64,000 nt of DNA, from contig NZ_BNBT01000013.1 of the NCBI RefSeq assembly GCF_014656095.1, forward strand, positions 29,864 through 93,863. The letters are read 5' to 3'. Of this stretch, positions 1-7,863 are shown piece after piece; the first letter of the stretch is position 1, and every line of letters starts with the position of its first letter. The stretch is from Streptomyces longispororuber. Its GTDB lineage: Bacteria; Actinomycetota; Actinomycetes; Streptomycetales; Streptomycetaceae. The notes below the pieces were generated by a model. It saw only the letters and a list, made by a program, of their open reading frames with translations, was not told the DNA's origin and did not search any database. Made by a program: the position numbers and the translations under genes.

Positions 1-445
1 AGGTGGCGGCGCCCTCGGTCTTGAGGTCGATCAGGAGCTGGAACTGACCGTGCCAGCGCCGGTACACCGAGCCGTGGTGGGCGCGGACGCGGGCCGCGAG
101 CGGGTCGAGGTAGAGCGCCTCCAGGGTGCGGGCGGGGTCGAGGTCCTCGGGGTCGTGGGCCACGAGGAGCTGCCCGTTCACGAGGAACACGTCGGCCTCG
201 ACGCTGGTGAAGCGGTGGTCCAGGGCGTCGAGGAGGGGGCGGGCGTGCTCGTAGTCGTTGTGCGCGTGGGCCCGCGCGAGGGGGCGGAGGCGGCGGCCCG
301 CAGCGCGCACGGCCCCCGCTGCGCCTGCGGGGGCCGTGCTCGGGGCGGGGACGTCGGCCGCGTGGGCGAGGCCGGGGGCGGCGACGGCGGTGGCGACCGC
401 GGCGCCGAGGGTCGTCAGGGCTCTGCGGCGGGTGACGAGGGCCAT
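1..445 (-). CDS. Secreted glycerophosphodiester phosphodiesterase-like protein (partial, N-terminal part)
   Basis: The gene starts at an ATG at 443-445 preceded by a GGGAGG site and runs off the left edge, so only about 148 residues are visible. The N-terminus has a twin-arginine type signal (TRRRALTTLG, then an Ala-rich hydrophobic stretch ending GLAHAAD), implying Tat export. The mature part begins with the pattern HAHNDYEHARPLLDAL, then VEADVFLV and LLVAHDP, seen in PI-PLC-like / GDPD-fold secreted phosphodiesterases of actinobacteria, where the His and Asp/Glu residues hold metal and catalyse phosphodiester cleavage. The substrate cannot be told from this fragment. The family call is from memory of the motif. 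Confidence 0.75.
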   Translation of the reverse strand, partial: MALVTRRRALTTLGAAVATAVAAPGLAHAADVPAPSTAPAGAAGAVRAAGRRLRPLARAHAHNDYEHARPLLDALDHRFTSVEADVFLVNGQLLVAHDPEDLDPARTLEALYLDPLAARVRAHHGSVYRRWHGQFQLLIDLKTEGAAT

Positions 446-563
446 GGGGTACCTCCCAGGAGGGGCGGGGACGGGGAACGGCCGAAGCCTCAGTGAGTAT
501 GAGCCTCCGGCGTGGCCGGAAAACCAGCGTGGCCTGGGAGTTGGCGCGACCGACGCCTCGCGT

Positions 564-895
564 TCACCGCGCGGCGCGGCCCCCCGGGCGGCGGGTCACC
601 TCCGGGTTGGCGCAGTGGGCCGGTGGTGCGCCGCGCAGGTGGCGGCCGACGTCCGCCCCGACGATGCGCGCGGCTTTGCTCCCGGGGGTAGAGGTCGAGC
701 CCGGCGCCCGCCGGGGTGGCCGCTGTCCAGGGCGTCGCAGAGCGCGTCGTAGCCGAGGAGCGCGCCACGGGCGCAGTGGACGAGGACGGAGCCGCACGGC
801 ATGCGCGCGAGTGCGGCCGCGCCGATCATGCCGGTGGTCTCCTCGGTCACCCGCGCGTGCGGGGAGACGACGAGCGAGCGGGACAGGAGGGCGGG
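564..895 (-). pseudogene. Decayed D-2-hydroxyacid dehydrogenase fragment
   Basis: Two pieces in different frames match consecutive parts of NAD-dependent D-isomer 2-hydroxyacid dehydrogenases. Piece one (about 895-707) reads SPHARVTEETTGMIGAAALARM, then GSVLVHCARGALLGYDALCDAL, the cofactor-domain region with the Arg of the catalytic dyad (CARGALL). Piece two (about 674-597, shifted frame) reads AARIVGADVGRHLRG followed by HCANPEV, the normal C-terminus. About 100 bases that should carry the segment with the catalytic Glu and His are missing between them, and the N-terminal half is absent. So a deletion plus frameshift has destroyed the gene. Conserved Asn and Asp are also changed (VLVHCARG, ALLGYD). 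The rest of 446-1,059 shows no intact gene. Confidence 0.6.
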
Positions 896-1059
896 GCGCG
901 GCCACCGACAACACCGGCTTCAGCTCCAGTGCCCATGTGGTGCTGATCGGGCTGCTGGTGGCTGCTGCTCGTGATCATCGGCGAAGCCGCCCGCCCCGTG
1001 TCCCCCGTGGGCGGACGGCTCGCGTCCGGTGTCCAGAGATCGAAGTCGGTGCAGGCGAC

Positions 1060-1123
1060 ATGGTGCTCTACCCCTGAGCTACGCCGGCCGAAGCCGGCGA
1101 CGGGACTCGAACCCGCGACCGCC
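1060..1123 (-). other. tRNA-like sequence with 3' half before 5' half, joined by a TTCG loop
   Basis: Read on the minus strand, 1123-1093 is a standard tRNA 3' half: a T-arm (GCGGG, loop TTCGAGT, CCCGT) followed by acceptor strand CGCCGGC. Directly after comes TTCG and then a tRNA 5' half (1088-1062): acceptor strand GCCGGCG, TA, and a D-arm GCTC-AGGGGTA-GAGC. The two acceptor strands are perfectly complementary, so they form a 7-bp stem closed by a TTCG tetraloop. No convincing anticodon arm can be built: the best pairing of flanking bases (CCATG with TACGG) has an A-C mismatch and lacks T33. It may be a permuted tRNA-like RNA, two decayed tandem tRNA genes, or debris of a tRNA integration site. 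A conventional functional tRNA is not supported. Confidence 0.55.
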
Positions 1124-1218
1124 CGTATCTGAAACGAAGTAGCCCGCTCCTGCGCACCTGGACGCCTCCACCGTAGCGGGCACCGCTCGCGGCGGCACGC
1201 GGTTTTTCTCGCGCGGCC

Positions 1219-1899
1219 TCAGGTCGTGCGGTCCGCGGCGGCGTCCCCGCTCAGCTCGTCCCAGTGCACCGTCCGGTCGCACCACCGCTCCAGGAGCACC
1301 TTGTCGTGGCCCACGGCGAGGAGGCCGGCGCCGGTGCGGGCGCGGTAGCCCTCGACGGCGGCGACCAGCGCGGCCGTCGTGGACGCGTCCAGCATCGCCG
1401 TCATCTCGTCGCAGATCAGCCAGCGCGGGTCCAGGACCAGCGCGCGGGCGAGGCAGGCGCGTTGGAGCTGGCCGTCGCTGACCTCGTGCGGGCGGCGGGC
1501 GAGGAGGTCGTCGCCCAGGCCGACGGTGCGGGCGAGGTCCGCCACGCGGCCCGGCACCTCGGCGGCGCGGCCGGTGGCCCGCAGGGGCTCCGCGATGAGC
1601 TGGGTGAGGGTCAGGCGCGGGTCGGCGGAGAGCCTGGGCTGCTGGAAGACCACGCCGAATGCGGTGCGCTGGGCGCGCGGCGCGCGGTGGCGCCAGCCGC
1701 GGGCGACTTCGCCGTCGATGACGACCTGGCCCCGGTCGGGCCGGTGCAGCAGCGCCGCGACGCGCGCGAGCGTCGACTTGCCGCAGCCGCTGGGGCCGAG
1801 CAGGCCGACGGCCTCGCCGGGCGCGACGGTGAGGTGTACGTCGCGGACGACGGGGTCGCGGCGGTCGTATCCGGCGGTCACGGAGCGCAGTTCAAGCAC
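1219..1899 (-). CDS. nikE: Nickel/peptide-type ABC importer ATPase, NikE-like
   Basis: This 226-residue cytoplasmic ATPase of the oligopeptide/nickel importer class would energise the NikBC channel. Walker A is GPSGCGKST. The signature is VSDGQLQRACLARAL, whose QLQRxCLARAL tail is like NikE rather than DppF, and Walker B is the unusual WLICDEMTAMLD in place of DEPTSALD. The switch His is in AVGHD. The GTG start at 1899 follows GGAGG and overlaps the end of the previous gene by 8 bases, so it is the last gene of a five-gene operon. It is shorter than DppF proteins and lacks their C-terminal Cys-containing extension. The nickel assignment rests on gene order, this signature and the operator upstream of the operon. 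Confidence 0.8.
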   Translation of the reverse strand: MLELRSVTAGYDRRDPVVRDVHLTVAPGEAVGLLGPSGCGKSTLARVAALLHRPDRGQVVIDGEVARGWRHRAPRAQRTAFGVVFQQPRLSADPRLTLTQLIAEPLRATGRAAEVPGRVADLARTVGLGDDLLARRPHEVSDGQLQRACLARALVLDPRWLICDEMTAMLDASTTAALVAAVEGYRARTGAGLLAVGHDKVLLERWCDRTVHWDELSGDAAADRTT

Positions 1900-3025
1900 G
1901 GGGGGCCTCCAGCGCGACGGTGCGCGGATGGGTGTGCGGGTGGTGGCAGGCGACGCCCTGGCTCTCCACACGCCCGTCGTCCACACGCCTGTCCTCCACG
2001 CCCCGGTCCCCCGCACCGTCGGGCCCAGCGCCATCGCGCCCGGCGCCATCGGGCCCAGCGCCATCGCGCCCGGCGCCGTCGCGCCCCGCACCCCCGCCCC
2101 CGCCCGCCAGTACGGGCAGCGCCGTGCACGCCTCGTCCGCCCGGACGCAGCGCGGGGCGAACGCGCACCCGTCCGGCAGGGCCGACAGCTCGGGCGGCAT
2201 GCCGGGGATGGGGGTGAACTCCCGCTCGGGCAGGGCGTTGAGGAGGCCGCGGGCGTACGGGTGGCGGGGGCCCGGGTCGCCGAAGAAGGACTCGGCGTCG
2301 GCGATCTCGACGATGCGGCTCGCGTACATCACGGCGACGCGGTCCGCGACGCGCCGGGCCGCGGCCAGGTCGTGGGTGATCAGCAGCAGCGCGCGGTCGT
2401 CGCCGACGTGGCGGCGCAGCTCGTCGACGGTGCGGTCGACGAGTTCGCGGTCGAGGCCGGTGGTGGGTTCGTCGGCCAGGAGCAGCGGCGCGTCGCCGAC
2501 GAGGGCGAGCGCGGTGGCGGCGCGCTGGGCGAGGCCGCCGGACAGCTCGTGCGGGTGGCGGTCGAGGTGGCCGCGGGGGAAGGAGGCCCGGTCGGCCGCC
2601 GCCTCCGCGGCCTCGCGCAGCTCGGGGCGGCGGACGCCGGTGAGCTCCCGGAGGGTCTCCTCCAGTTGGGAGCGGACGGTGCGTACGGGGGTGAGGTGCG
2701 CGGCCGGGCTCTGCGGCACCAGGCCGACGCGCCGTCCGCGCACGGTGCGGGCGAGGGTGCGCTCGTCGGCGGTGAGCAGGTCGAGGTCGCCGAGGAGCGC
2801 GGACCCGGCGGTCTCGGCGTTCGCCGGGAGCAGGCCGAGCAGGGCGGAGGCGAGCACGGACTTGCCGCAGCCGCTCTCGCCGACGAGGGCGAGGCACTCC
2901 CCCGCCGCGAGGTCGAAGCGGGCGTCGGTCACGGCGGACACGTACGCGCCGCCGCGCATGCGGAAGCGTACGGACAGGCCCTGGACCGACAGGACGGGTG
3001 CGGGCGCGGGTGCGGGCGCGGTCAC
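1892..3025 (-). CDS. nikD: Nickel/peptide-type ABC importer ATPase, NikD-like
   Basis: This 377-residue ATPase is the partner of the NikE-like subunit. It has Walker A GESGCGKS, Q-loop VGLVPQSPAAHL, signature LSGGLAQR, Walker B LLLADEPTTGLD and switch His ITHD. The oligopeptide-type C-terminal extension is present (HPYARGLLNALP, then CAFAPRCVRADEAC, whose cysteines bind an iron-sulphur cluster in some relatives). That extension is interrupted by a low-complexity stretch of 5-residue repeats (GRDGA/GPDGA) encoded by a tandem DNA repeat. It then ends in a His-rich segment, which could bind metal. GTG at 3025 overlaps the previous stop by four bases (GTGA). Confidence 0.85.
   Translation of the reverse strand: MTAPAPAPAPVLSVQGLSVRFRMRGGAYVSAVTDARFDLAAGECLALVGESGCGKSVLASALLGLLPANAETAGSALLGDLDLLTADERTLARTVRGRRVGLVPQSPAAHLTPVRTVRSQLEETLRELTGVRRPELREAAEAAADRASFPRGHLDRHPHELSGGLAQRAATALALVGDAPLLLADEPTTGLDRELVDRTVDELRRHVGDDRALLLITHDLAAARRVADRVAVMYASRIVEIADAESFFGDPGPRHPYARGLLNALPEREFTPIPGMPPELSALPDGCAFAPRCVRADEACTALPVLAGGGGGAGRDGAGRDGAGPDGAGRDGAGPDGAGDRGVEDRRVDDGRVESQGVACHHPHTHPRTVALEAPRA
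2021..2080. repeat. 15-bp tandem repeat inside nikD
   Basis: Four head-to-tail 15-base units alternate GGGCCCAGCGCCATC and GCGCCCGGCGCCATC. Because the unit is a multiple of three, it adds the repeated pentapeptides (G/R)DGAG/PDGAG to the C-terminal tail of the NikD-like ATPase without breaking the frame. This looks like slippage expansion in a surface loop. Confidence 0.85.
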
Positions 3026-3903
3026 AGCATCAGCTCCGATCGGCGGCGCGGGTTGATGCGCTCGCGCCAGGCGCCCGCGAGGCCCGCGATCGCCAGGGTG
3101 GGCACGATGATGAACAGGCCGGGGAACAGCGTCGGCCACCAGTCGCCCGCGAGCAGCGAGCTGCGGGCGCCCTGCACGAGGGTGCCGAGGCTCGCCTGGT
3201 GCGTGGGCAGGCCGAGGCCGAGGAAGGACAGCGCCGACTCGTGCCAGATGGCGTGCGGCACCATCAGGACGGCGGCGAGGCCCGCTTGGGGCAGCACGCC
3301 GGGCAGCAGGTGGCGCACGGTCACGCGCCAGCGGGAGGCGCCGCCGGAGATGGCGGCGTCGACGTACGGCCGGGAGCGCAGGGACAGGACCTCGGCGCGG
3401 ACGATGCGGGCCGTGGACAGCCAGTGCGTGAGCCCGACGGAGATCACCACGGGCCAGACGCCGGGCCGGAACATCGCCACGATGAAGATGCCGAGCAGCA
3501 GGTGCGGGACCGAGGCGAAGACGTCGACGAGGCGCATCACGATCCGGTCGACCCAGCCGCCGCAGGCGGCGGCGAGGGCGCCCACGGCGGTGCCGACGAC
3601 GGTGGCGACCACGGCGGCGACGATGCCGACGAGCAGCGAGACGCGCAGCCCGTACACGCAGCGGACGAGCAGGTCGCGGCCCACGTCGTCGGTGCCGAAG
3701 GGGTGCTCCCACGACGGCGGCAGGAGCTTGTCGGCGAGGTGGACGGCCTGTTCGTCGAGGTTGACGACCGGCGGCACGACGAGGACGGCGAGCACGACGG
3801 CGGTGACGATCGCGGCGGAGCTCCACACCCGCCACGCGCGCGTGGTGGCCGTCGCCCCGCCCGCGCCGCGGGCCGAGGCCGGTCGCCAGGTGGTCTCAGC
3901 CAT
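3022..3903 (-). CDS. nikC: Nickel/peptide-type ABC importer permease, NikC-like
   Basis: This 293-residue inner-membrane permease has about six membrane segments. The hydrophilic N-terminal entry segment FGTDDVGRDLLVR is the hallmark of the DppC/NikC subfamily, and the EAA-type coupling loop SGGASRWRVTVRHLLPGVLP contacts the ATPases. It pairs with the NikB-like subunit. Its ATG at 3903 overlaps the upstream stop by 8 bases and its own stop overlaps the next GTG, so translation is coupled along the operon. Confidence 0.85.
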   Translation of the reverse strand: MAETTWRPASARGAGGATATTRAWRVWSSAAIVTAVVLAVLVVPPVVNLDEQAVHLADKLLPPSWEHPFGTDDVGRDLLVRCVYGLRVSLLVGIVAAVVATVVGTAVGALAAACGGWVDRIVMRLVDVFASVPHLLLGIFIVAMFRPGVWPVVISVGLTHWLSTARIVRAEVLSLRSRPYVDAAISGGASRWRVTVRHLLPGVLPQAGLAAVLMVPHAIWHESALSFLGLGLPTHQASLGTLVQGARSSLLAGDWWPTLFPGLFIIVPTLAIAGLAGAWRERINPRRRSELML

Positions 3904-4861
3904 CGAATCCCACCCTCGGGTCGGCGAGCCCGTACAGCAGGTCCGCGAGCAGGTTGCCGAGCAGGACGGCGGCCGTCGCGAGCGCGGTGAGCGCGGCGAG
4001 CAGCGGGAAGTCCACGGAGGTGGCGGCGCCCACGGTGGCGGCGGCGATGCCGGGCCAACTGAAGACGGTCTCCACGAGGAGCGCGCCGGTGATCAGTTCG
4101 GGCACGCGGGAGCCGATGAGCGTGAGCACGGGCAGCATGCCGGAGCGGAAGGCGTGGTGCAGCAGCACGGTGCGTTCGGCGAGGCCGCGGGCGCGGGCGC
4201 CGCGCACGGGGTCGTCGCCGAGCGCGTCGCCGACGCCCTGGCGGACGTACAGGACGAACCACGGGAGCTGGGAGACGGCGAGGACGGCGGCGGGCAGCGC
4301 CAGGTGGCTGGTGACCTGGCCGAACGTCACGGTCGTGCTGGCGGTGTCGGTGAGGCCGCCGGCGGGCAGCACGTCGAGCTTGAGGGCGAACAGCCACATG
4401 GCGAGCAGCCCGAGCCAGAACGGCGGGGCGGCTTCGAGGGTGTAGGCGAGCGAGGTGACGCACCGGTCGAGCCAGCCGCCGGGGCGGCGCGCGGCGAGCA
4501 CGCCGAGGGCGCTGCCCAGCAGGATCGCGACGACGAACGCGGTGGCGGCGAGCAGCACCGACCAGCCGACGCGCTCGCCGATGGCGTCGGCGACGGGCTG
4601 GCGCAGCGTGCTGGAGTCGCCGAGGTCGCCCTGGAGGGCGGAGGTGAGCCAGTCCCACCAGCGGCCGACGAGGGGCTTGTCGACGCCGAGGTTGGCGCGC
4701 AGTTGGTCGAGGTTCTCCTGGGACGCGGTGAGCCCGGCCGTGCCCGCGTAGGCCTTGACCGGGTCGAAGGGCGAGGCGTCGGCGACGGCGAAGACGCCGA
4801 AGGTCACCAGGAGCAGCACCGGGACGGCGAACACGGCCCGCCGTCCCACGAGCCGGGCCAT
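3896..4861 (-). CDS. nikB: Nickel/peptide-type ABC importer permease, NikB-like
   Basis: This 321-residue permease of the DppB/NikB class begins MARLVGRRAVFAVPVLL, a typical first membrane segment, followed by a periplasm-facing loop and about five more helices. The coupling loop ARGLAERTVLLHHAFRSGMLP is the EAA motif. The ATG at 4861 is the first start after a strong hairpin that separates it from the binding-protein gene. With NikC it forms the translocation pore. Confidence 0.85.
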   Translation of the reverse strand: MARLVGRRAVFAVPVLLLVTFGVFAVADASPFDPVKAYAGTAGLTASQENLDQLRANLGVDKPLVGRWWDWLTSALQGDLGDSSTLRQPVADAIGERVGWSVLLAATAFVVAILLGSALGVLAARRPGGWLDRCVTSLAYTLEAAPPFWLGLLAMWLFALKLDVLPAGGLTDTASTTVTFGQVTSHLALPAAVLAVSQLPWFVLYVRQGVGDALGDDPVRGARARGLAERTVLLHHAFRSGMLPVLTLIGSRVPELITGALLVETVFSWPGIAAATVGAATSVDFPLLAALTALATAAVLLGNLLADLLYGLADPRVGFDG

Positions 4862-4863
4862 GG

Positions 4864-4896
4864 GCCCCCAGGGGACCCGGCGGGTCCCCTGGGGGC
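4864..4896 (-). terminator. Strong intercistronic hairpin between nikA and nikB
   Basis: A perfect 15-bp inverted repeat (GCCCCCAGGGGACCC and its complement) with a 3-base loop lies between the binding-protein stop and the permease start. No T-run follows. Such hairpins often act as partial terminators or mRNA 3'-end protectors, so that the binding protein is made in excess over the membrane subunits. That role is inferred from position. Confidence 0.7.
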
Positions 4897-4917
4897 GCCG
4901 TGTGTCGGGCGCGGACG

Positions 4918-6522
4918 TCACTTCTTCGGCTGCCAGTCCTCGACGTTCCACCACGGGCCGGAGGCCAGGCCGTGGTCGTGCGGCTCGACCTGGGTGGACA
5001 GGTCGCCGAAGGCCTTGTCGACGACGTACAGGTGGTCGATGTGGGTGAGGAAGGTGTAGCCGGGGTTCTTCACCAGCTCGCGCTGGATGGTGTCGTACGC
5101 GGCCTGGCGCTTCGCGTGGTCGCCGCTCTTGCGGGCGTCCTCCAGGGCCTTGTCGACCGTGGGGTTGTCGTAGTGCGCCATGTTGTTGAAGCCGTCCCCG
5201 GCGAGGGAGGACTTCAGGAGCGTGTACTGGTCGAAGTCGGGGTCGGCCGGGGAGCCGCCGCCCGCGAGGACGGCGTCCTTGGGCATGCGCGGCTCGATGA
5301 CCTCCCAGGTGCCGGACTGCACCTCGATCTTGATGCCGAGCTTCTTGGCGTCGGAGGCGTAGGCGAGGGCGTGCTCCTGGCGGAGCTTGTCGCCGGTGAG
5401 GTACCAGAGCGGGAAGGACGCCTTGACGCCGTCCTTCTCGCGGATGCCGTCCTTGCCGGGCTTCCAGCCCGCGTCGTCGAGGATCTTCTTCGCCTTGGCG
5501 GCGTCGAAGGTGCGCTCGGTGCCCTGGGTGAACCAGGGGCTGTCCGTCGGGACGGGGCCGTAGGCCTCCTTGCCCGCGCCTTCGAGGATCGAGTCGACCA
5601 TGGTCTTGCGGTCGACGCCGATGTCGAGGGCGCGCCGGACGGCGGTGTCGCCCGCGACCTTGTTGCCGGTCGGCAGCGTCACGACGCGGTAGTCGAAGGT
5701 CTTGGCGGCGTACGTCCTCTTGTCGCCGTCGCCCTTGAAGGTCTTGGCGAGGTTGGGCGGCAGGATGGCGCCGTCGAGGTCGCCGGTGCGCAGCCGGGTG
5801 GCGCGCACGTCGTCGTCCTTGATGATCGCCATGGTGAAGTTCTTGATCTTCGGCGCGCCGCCCCAGTAGTCGGGGTTGGCCTTGAAGACGAGCTTCTCGC
5901 CCTTGGACCACTTCACCAGCTCGTACGGGCCGGTGCCGATCGGCTTGGTGGAGAAGTCGCCCTTGTTCACGTCCTGCTCGCCCGCGACGTGCTCGGGCGC
6001 GATGGGCAGGACGGTGCGCTCGGCGAACGGCGCGTAGGGGTACTTGAGGTGGAAGACGACGGTGTCGTCGCCCTTGGCCTCGACGCTCTTGAGGGCGTCC
6101 AGCTCGGTCTTGGAGGCGTTGTTCGTCTTCTTGTCGAGGATGGTCTCGTACGTGAAGACGACGTCCTTGGCGGTGAACGGCTTGCCGTCGCTGAACTTCA
6201 CGCCCTTGCGCAGTTCATAGGTGTAGGTCCTGCCGCCGTCGCCGACCTTCGGCAGCTCCGCGGCGAGCGCGGGCTTCAGCTTCATGTCCGCGTCGTGCGT
6301 GAGCAGCCCGTCGAAGATCTTGGAGTTGCCGTCCTTGCCGTAGCCGAGGAGCGGGCTGAGGGTCTCCGGCTCGTAGGCGATGCCGACGACGGCCGAATCC
6401 TTGGCGCCGTCGGCACCCTTGCCGTCGTCCGGCGCCGAACAGGCCGACGCGGCGACCGCCAGGGCGGCGGACGCCGCGACCGCGCCCGTGGTCCGTATGG
6501 ATCGGGCCCTCATGCTCCACAC
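4918..6522 (-). CDS. nikA: Extracytoplasmic binding lipoprotein, NikA-like (SBP family 5)
   Basis: This 534-residue solute-binding lipoprotein is the first gene of the operon. The signal peptide is followed by the lipobox ASACSAP, so the mature protein should be lipid-anchored on Cys. Family-5 features follow: YEPETLSPLLGYG, then RTYTYELRKGVKFSDGKPFTAKDVVFTYE, the conserved region of peptide/nickel binding proteins. Length fits NikA (about 520). A second ATG nine bases downstream (MRARSIRTT) is an equally possible start. The ligand cannot be read from sequence alone. Nickel (perhaps as a chelate) is favoured by the Nur-like box upstream and the NikE-type ATPase, with oligopeptide as the alternative. 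Confidence 0.8.
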   Translation of the reverse strand: MWSMRARSIRTTGAVAASAALAVAASACSAPDDGKGADGAKDSAVVGIAYEPETLSPLLGYGKDGNSKIFDGLLTHDADMKLKPALAAELPKVGDGGRTYTYELRKGVKFSDGKPFTAKDVVFTYETILDKKTNNASKTELDALKSVEAKGDDTVVFHLKYPYAPFAERTVLPIAPEHVAGEQDVNKGDFSTKPIGTGPYELVKWSKGEKLVFKANPDYWGGAPKIKNFTMAIIKDDDVRATRLRTGDLDGAILPPNLAKTFKGDGDKRTYAAKTFDYRVVTLPTGNKVAGDTAVRRALDIGVDRKTMVDSILEGAGKEAYGPVPTDSPWFTQGTERTFDAAKAKKILDDAGWKPGKDGIREKDGVKASFPLWYLTGDKLRQEHALAYASDAKKLGIKIEVQSGTWEVIEPRMPKDAVLAGGGSPADPDFDQYTLLKSSLAGDGFNNMAHYDNPTVDKALEDARKSGDHAKRQAAYDTIQRELVKNPGYTFLTHIDHLYVVDKAFGDLSTQVEPHDHGLASGPWWNVEDWQPKK

Positions 6523-6544
6523 CCCTACTGAAGATCAATCCTTC

Positions 6545-6561
6545 TTGCGAACGACTCGCAA
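6545..6561. promoter_or_regulatory. Nur-like (nickel-responsive Fur family) operator
   Basis: The sequence TTGCGAACGACTCGCAA is a perfect 6-5-6 inverted repeat 22 bases before the nikA start. The Nur box described for Streptomyces coelicolor is tTGCaa-N5-ttGCAA. Spacing and the outer TTGC/GCAA are identical and only the inner bases differ. Bound Nur-nickel would block the nik promoter when nickel is plentiful. No Nur gene is in the window. Confidence 0.6.
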
Positions 6562-6624
6562 TTATGCCTCACGGTCGGGGGGTGTCAGCCTCGGGTCCCG
6601 TACGGTGACCGGTTCCGGCCCAGG

Positions 6625-7863
6625 TCAGGGCGCAACCGGAGCGGGAAGGTCCACAAAGGCGGCCAGGGCCTCGCGGTGCCGGCCCGCGGTACCGAAGGCG
6701 ATCGCGTCCGCCTTGGCCCGCTTCAGGTACAGATGGACGGGGTGCTCCCAGGTCATGCCGATGCCGCCGTGCAACTGGAGCGCCTCCTCGGCGGCGCGGA
6801 CGGCCACGGGCCCGGCGTAGGCCTGGGCGAGCGCGGCCGCGAGGTCCGGCTCGTCCCCGCCGGCGGCGAGCGCGGCCGCGGCGTGCCGGGCCGCGGCACG
6901 GGTGTGGACGACGTCGAGCCAGAGCCGCGCGAGGCGGTGCTTGAGCGCCTGGAAGGAGCCGACGGGCCGGTTGAACTGGTGCCGCTCCGTGGTGTACCGG
7001 ACGGTTTCCGCCAGGCACCACTCGGCGAGGCCGAGCTGCTCGGAGGTGAGGAGCCCGGCGCCGGAGCGCAGGCCGCTGCGGACGGCCGCCGCCGCTGCCC
7101 CGGCGTCCTCGGCAAGGGGCCGCGCGACGGCCCCGCGGAGGGTGACCGCGGCGAGCGGGCGGGTGCGGTCGAGGGAGGTCTGCGGGGTCACCGTGACACC
7201 GTCCTGGGCGGCCTCGACGGCGTACAGGCCCCCGTCGGCGGGGACCAGCAGCACGTCGGCGGCTTCCGCGTCGGCGACGCCCGTCACCGTGCCGTGCAGG
7301 GCGCCGCCCTCGTGGCGTACGGGGTTGCCGTGCGGCGCCTCGTCGCGGGGGCTCACGGGGGCGTCGCGTGCCGCCTCGTCACGGGGGCACGCGGGAACAT
7401 CGTGCGCCGCCTCGGCCCGGCGGTGTACGGGAGCCGCGTCCGGGGCCGTGGCCAGACCCACCGCGAGGACGCCGATCGTGCGGCCCGACGCCAAGGCGGC
7501 GAGGAGTTCGGCCGCCGTGTCGCCCGCGCAGGCGAGGAGCGTCTCGGTGGCGACCACGGCGCTCGTCACATAGGGCACCGGCGCCACCGCGCGGCCCAGC
7601 TCCTCCAGGATCACGGCGGCCTCGCGGTGGGTGGCGCCCTGGCCGCCGCGCCCCTCGGGGACGAGCAGGCCCGCGAGGCCCATGCCCTCGGTCAGGGCCT
7701 TCCACAGCTCGCGGTCGTGCGGCTGGGGGGACTCGGTGCGGGCGAGGACGGCGGCGGCGTCGCACCGGTCGGCGAGCAGGCCGCGGACGGCCGCGCGCAG
7801 CGCCTCCTCGTCCTCGGTGTACAGCAGGTCTCCGGTGTACAGCAGGTCGCTCGGCGCGTTCAT
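6625..7863 (-). CDS. Acyl-CoA dehydrogenase, small-subunit type
   Basis: This 412-residue flavoprotein of the acyl-CoA dehydrogenase family is the last gene of a three-gene operon. N-terminal helices (EDEEALRAAVRGLL, EGRGGQGATHREAAVILEELGRAVAPVPY) and the C-terminal FAD/tetramer region (RHQFNRPVGSFQALKHRLA, LQLHGGIGMTWEHPVHLYLKRA) are clear. The middle domain is short and poorly conserved and no catalytic Glu is obvious. That is typical of the weaker member of heteromeric (alpha2beta2) acyl-CoA dehydrogenase pairs used on bulky or branched acyl-CoAs. An Ala/Asp/Pro-rich 12-residue repeat is inserted near residue 145-180. ATG at 7863 overlaps the upstream stop (ATGA). The substrate is unknown. 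Confidence 0.85.
   Translation of the reverse strand: MNAPSDLLYTGDLLYTEDEEALRAAVRGLLADRCDAAAVLARTESPQPHDRELWKALTEGMGLAGLLVPEGRGGQGATHREAAVILEELGRAVAPVPYVTSAVVATETLLACAGDTAAELLAALASGRTIGVLAVGLATAPDAAPVHRRAEAAHDVPACPRDEAARDAPVSPRDEAPHGNPVRHEGGALHGTVTGVADAEAADVLLVPADGGLYAVEAAQDGVTVTPQTSLDRTRPLAAVTLRGAVARPLAEDAGAAAAAVRSGLRSGAGLLTSEQLGLAEWCLAETVRYTTERHQFNRPVGSFQALKHRLARLWLDVVHTRAAARHAAAALAAGGDEPDLAAALAQAYAGPVAVRAAEEALQLHGGIGMTWEHPVHLYLKRAKADAIAFGTAGRHREALAAFVDLPAPVAP
7338..7445. repeat. 36-bp in-frame tandem repeat inside acyl-CoA dehydrogenase
   Basis: About three degenerate 36-base units start CCTCGTCGCGGGGGCTCACG, CCTCGTCACGGGGGCACGCG and CCTCGGCCCGGCGGTGTACG. They keep the reading frame and add a repeated peptide resembling PRDEAARDAPVS to a loop of the middle domain. 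Confidence 0.75.

Noticed and set aside
896..1059. Small membrane protein on the plus strand (SSAHVVLIGLLV)
   Set aside because: The hydrophobic run is broken by a frame change and stop. No start with ribosome site.
1060..1123. Ordinary functional tRNA gene
   Set aside because: The halves are in the wrong order and no anticodon arm with T33 can be formed.
1379..5059. Open frame of 1,226 codons on the plus strand
   Set aside because: It runs opposite the whole nik operon, has no domain, and is Arg/Ala/Gly-rich. Such antisense frames arise from high GC content.
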